This document shows positions 61,421-64,000 of a stretch of 64,000 nt of DNA, one piece after another. Origin of the DNA: Orrella dioscoreae. GTDB lineage: Bacteria; Pseudomonadota; Gammaproteobacteria; Burkholderiales; Burkholderiaceae_B. The notes beneath the pieces are model-generated. The model saw nothing but the letters and a program-made list of their open reading frames with translations. It was not told the origin of the DNA and ran no database searches. The DNA is taken from assembly GCF_900089455.2 (NCBI RefSeq), contig NZ_LT907988.1, forward strand, positions 4,340,001-4,404,000, written 5' to 3'. The translations under genes were made by a program, and so were the position numbers. Positions within the stretch are counted from its first letter, which is position 1. Each line of letters starts with the position of its first letter.

Positions 61421-62889
61421 TGCGACTGCCCCGACTCTCCCTGCGCCTTCATCCGGCCGCGCTGGCCCTGCCCCTGCTGCTGGCCGGCTGCGCCATCGGC
61501 CCCGACTACGAGCGCCCCGCCACCCCGATGTCCGCCCAGTTCAAGCAGCTGGACGGCTGGCGCCTGGCCGAGCCGGCCGAGGTCATGCGGGACGATCAGT
61601 GGTGGGCGCGCTACCAGGACGGCACGCTGTCCGCGCTGGTGCGCGACATCGACGTGTCCAACCAGAACCTGGCCCAGGCCGAGGCCCGCTACCGGCAGGC
61701 GCTGGCGCTTTCCGACGGCGCGCGCGCAGGCTTCTTCCCGACACTGGGCGCCTCGGCATCCGCCAGCCGCAGCGGCAGCAGCGGCAATGGCGGCGGGCAA
61801 GGGTCCGGCAGCAACGCCGGCACGCGCTATGAGGCCGGCCTGACCGCCTCCTGGCTGCCCGACATCTGGGGCAGGGTACGCCGCGAAGTGGAAGCCGGCC
61901 GCGCCACGGCGCAAGCCAGCGCGGCGGACCTTGCCGCCGCGCGCCTGTCCGCGCAATCCTCCCTGGCATTGGCCTATTTCCAGCTGCGCGTGCTGGACCA
62001 GCAAGCCGTGCTGCTCAGCCAGACGGTGCAGGCCTATGAGCGCTCGTTCACGCTGACCCGCAACCAGTACGAGGCAGGCCTGACCGCACGCGCCGACGTC
62101 GTCCAGGCGGAAACCCAGTTGGAACAGGTGCGCGTGCAACTGCGCGACCTGGACTGGCAGCGCGCCCAGCAGGAAAACGCCATCGCCGTGCTGGTGGGCC
62201 GCGTGCCGTCCGATTTCTCGCTGCCCCGCGTCGACGGCCTGCCGCGCCTGCCTGCCATTCCGCAGGCGCTGCCCTCGACGCTGCTGCAACGCCGGCCCGA
62301 CATTTCCTCGGCCGAGCGCACCGTGGCCGCCGCCAACGCGCGCATCGGCGTGGCCGAAGCCGCCTGGTTCCCGGACCTGACGCTCAGCGCCTCGGGCAGC
62401 CTGCAACACAACAACTTCGCCGACTGGATCTCGGCCCCCTATCGGGTGTGGTCATTGGGCCCGGCGCTGGCGCTCTCGCTCTTCGACGGCGGCGCGCGCT
62501 CGGCCGCCCTGGCACAGGCCACGGCCAGCTACGACGAACAGGTGGCGCGCTATCGCCAGACGGTGCTGGACGGCCTGCGCGAAACCGAAGACGCGCTGGC
62601 GCTGTTGCGCACCATGGAAGCCGAGATCGTGCAGCAACGCCGCGTGGTGGCGCTGGCGGAAGAGAACGAGACGCTGGTCACCAATCGCTATCGCGAAGGC
62701 ATCGTGACCTTCCTGGAAGTGGCGGTGGCGCAGAACACCACGCTGACCGCGCGCCGCACGCTGTTGCAGCTGCAGGGCACGCAATTGCAGGCCAGCGTGC
62801 AGTTGATGACGGCGCTTGGGGGCGGCTGGGATGGGGACCTGGCGCCGGAAACGGGGCCGCTCAGCCCCCGCCGCACAACGCCAGACTGA
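61417..62889 (+). CDS. NodT-family outer-membrane efflux lipoprotein
   Basis: TolC-like outer-membrane channel of 490 residues, with signal peptide and lipobox LLLAGC (Cys about 25) followed by AIGPDYERPATP, the usual NodT/OprM N-terminus. The two helical-hairpin repeats are seen in DDQWWARYQDGTLSALVRDI, DVSNQNLAQAEARYRQA, YEAGLTARADVVQAETQLEQ and NRYREGIVTFLEVAVAQNTT. It completes the MdtABC exporter. Its 3' end overlaps the convergent zapD end by 29 bases. Confidence 0.93.
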   Translation: MMRLPRLSLRLHPAALALPLLLAGCAIGPDYERPATPMSAQFKQLDGWRLAEPAEVMRDDQWWARYQDGTLSALVRDIDVSNQNLAQAEARYRQALALSDGARAGFFPTLGASASASRSGSSGNGGGQGSGSNAGTRYEAGLTASWLPDIWGRVRREVEAGRATAQASAADLAAARLSAQSSLALAYFQLRVLDQQAVLLSQTVQAYERSFTLTRNQYEAGLTARADVVQAETQLEQVRVQLRDLDWQRAQQENAIAVLVGRVPSDFSLPRVDGLPRLPAIPQALPSTLLQRRPDISSAERTVAAANARIGVAEAAWFPDLTLSASGSLQHNNFADWISAPYRVWSLGPALALSLFDGGARSAALAQATASYDEQVARYRQTVLDGLRETEDALALLRTMEAEIVQQRRVVALAEENETLVTNRYREGIVTFLEVAVAQNTTLTARRTLLQLQGTQLQASVQLMTALGGGWDGDLAPETGPLSPRRTTPD

Positions 62890-63616
62890 AGGGCACCGTC
62901 CGCGAGACCTGCTGGGGTTTCAACTCCCCATCCTGGGTGGAGAAGCGGATCCACACCATGTACTTGTTGGCGCTGATCTCGGGAAACACGCCCAGGCTGT
63001 CGTCGACCCAGACGCGCAGGAGCTGGTGGATCTTGCCGCCCAGCATTTCCTGGTAGGCCCCCTGCTCGGCGGCAATGTCCTTGCGCCGGCCAGCGCCGCG
63101 CAGCAGCTGCAGCACCATGTTGAGCGCCTCGGACAGCGGCTGCATGGGCGTGATCCAGCGCTGCAGGTCGCCGTGGCGCACGGACTCCGGCTTGCTTTGC
63201 CAGGCGAAATAGGAAGGCATGTCGACCTGCGTGGCGCCGCCGGGCACGGCCAGGCGGCCGCGCAGGCTGACCAGCCATTCGTTTTCGCGCAGCGCCTGCC
63301 CCACCTTGCCTTGCGCGGCCAGCGCCGCACTCACGCGCTCGACCTCGCCCAGGGTGGAAAGCAGGGCATCCTGGTTCACGTCGGGATGGTCACGCAGCGC
63401 GGACAGCGACGTGCGCTGGCGCTCGAGGTCCTGAAGGATGGCGCTTTTCAGGTCCGCGCGCTCGCAGGCGTCGAGCAGATCGAACAGGGCGATGACGGCC
63501 GCCTGGTGCAGGCGCGCGTCTCCGGGTTGGGCGAAAAAGAAAAGCCGATCGAACAGGTACTCCAGGCGCAGGAAGGCCCGGATGCGTTCATTGAAAGGGT
63601 ATTCGTAAAGGATCAC
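62861..63616 (-). CDS. zapD: cell division protein ZapD (DUF1342)
   Basis: FtsZ-ring stabilising protein of 251 residues that bundles FtsZ filaments. The family start ILYEYPFNERIRAFLRLEYL and LFDRLFFFAQPGDARLHQAA, with SYFAWQSKPESVRHGDLQRW and SANKYMVWIRFSTQDGE near the end, are all seen. The start is a GTG at 63616, with no obvious ribosome site; the frame is open further up but that stretch does not match the family. It lies 62 bases after coaE, as in related genera. The stop is inside the convergent outer-membrane factor gene. Confidence 0.9.
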   Translation of the reverse strand: MILYEYPFNERIRAFLRLEYLFDRLFFFAQPGDARLHQAAVIALFDLLDACERADLKSAILQDLERQRTSLSALRDHPDVNQDALLSTLGEVERVSAALAAQGKVGQALRENEWLVSLRGRLAVPGGATQVDMPSYFAWQSKPESVRHGDLQRWITPMQPLSEALNMVLQLLRGAGRRKDIAAEQGAYQEMLGGKIHQLLRVWVDDSLGVFPEISANKYMVWIRFSTQDGELKPQQVSRTVPFSLALCGGG

Positions 63617-63678
63617 GCTCGATGATGGCCCGTCGGAGTCCGGCCTTGCCGGAGGGGGGTTCGCAAGGTTGCCGCGCG

Positions 63679-63999
63679 CTAGGAGGCGCTGCGGCGCGTA
63701 GATCTTGCCAGCTCGCGCCAGCACTCGTGCAGTTCGAAAGTCCGCGACGCCAGTTCCTGGGGCGTGGTGGCCGCAACGTTGACGATGACATCATCGGCGG
63801 CCGCCAGCCGCGCCTCACGCGTCGCTTGCGCTGCCATGATACGCCGGATGGTGTCGATCGTCAGCCCGCTGCGCGTCCGCACGCGGGCCACCTGCGTCTC
63901 GGGTTCGCAGTCCACGACGCAGATGCGCGCCACGCGCTCGCGCCAACGGCCAGACTCGACCAGCAGGGGCACCACGTAGACCACGTAGTCGCCTTGGGC
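63679..63999 (-). CDS. coaE: dephospho-CoA kinase, C-terminal part
   Basis: Last step of coenzyme A synthesis: phosphorylation of dephospho-CoA. Only the last 106 codons are in the window; the N-terminal P-loop lies beyond the right edge. The visible part has the family block YVVYVVPLLVESGRW, CVVDCEPETQVARVRTRSGL and IMAAQATREARLAAADDVI. Together with zapD it forms the conserved coaE-zapD pair of beta- and gammaproteobacteria. Confidence 0.9.
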   Translation of the reverse strand, partial: AQGDYVVYVVPLLVESGRWRERVARICVVDCEPETQVARVRTRSGLTIDTIRRIMAAQATREARLAAADDVIVNVAATTPQELASRTFELHECWRELARSTRRSAS

Positions 64000-64000
64000 C

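Overview
The window is a GC-rich, gene-dense piece of a bacterial chromosome. It most resembles Burkholderiales, family Alcaligenaceae (Bordetella/Achromobacter group). That assignment is inferred from a Bug-family (TTT) solute receptor, a DUF815 ATPase next to a Nudix-ThiE protein, zapD next to coaE, and the layout of the type VI secretion genes; no rRNA or other phylogenetic marker is present.

Layout. (1) 1-8.6 kb: the start of a nitronate monooxygenase, an orphan DUF3540 gene, a FadR-type regulator, a Bug receptor, and a five-gene catabolic operon. The operon encodes a hydroxyaspartate/threonine dehydratase-like enzyme, a class I aminotransferase, a D-2-hydroxyacid dehydrogenase, an ornithine-cyclodeaminase-like reductase and an FMN hydroxyacid oxidase, and recalls part of the beta-hydroxyaspartate route. 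(2) 8.6-43.2 kb: a complete type VI secretion system (T6SS) in two converging arms. The left arm has an FHA protein and a TssQ-like lipoprotein on the minus strand and tssJ-K-L-M-tagF-pseudokinase/PEGA on the plus strand. The right arm runs on the minus strand as tssA-B-C-hcp-tagJ-tssE-F-G-clpV, then an Ntox50 effector with immunity gene, a broken SMI1-like gene, and a vgrG operon. That operon reads vgrG, membrane protein, DUF2169 adaptor, pentapeptide protein, DUF4150-Ntox15 toxin, two tandem Tdi1-like immunity genes and a TPR gene. All thirteen core tss genes are present. (3) 43.5-53.8 kb: a diguanylate cyclase, a PAP2 phosphatase, a BetT-type transporter, an O6-alkylguanine-DNA alkyltransferase, a GntR regulator followed by a dioxygenase/dehydrogenase pair, and the DUF815-Nudix pair. 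(4) 53.97-62.9 kb: an mdtABC-type RND efflux operon with its outer-membrane factor. (5) The right edge holds zapD and the 3' part of coaE on the minus strand.

How it works together. TssJLM form the membrane complex, TssK/E/F/G/A the baseplate and assembly machinery, TssB/C/Hcp the sheath and tube, ClpV recycles the sheath, and VgrG is the tip. Two toxins are loaded: an Ntox15 (Tde1-like, nuclease) domain fused to a PAAR-like DUF4150 domain, with DUF2169 as the likely loader, and an Ntox50 toxin encoded right after clpV. Post-translational control seems to involve TagF, the FHA protein and a degenerate kinase-PEGA membrane protein; no PP2C phosphatase and no intact kinase are encoded here.

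The most interesting items are the Ntox15/duplicated-immunity module, the pseudokinase-PEGA protein, the Ntox50 pair with an unrecognised immunity family, the displaced DUF3540 gene, the incomplete hydroxyaspartate-like pathway, and an intrinsic terminator just after hcp. No tRNA, rRNA, CRISPR array, insertion sequence or prophage was seen.
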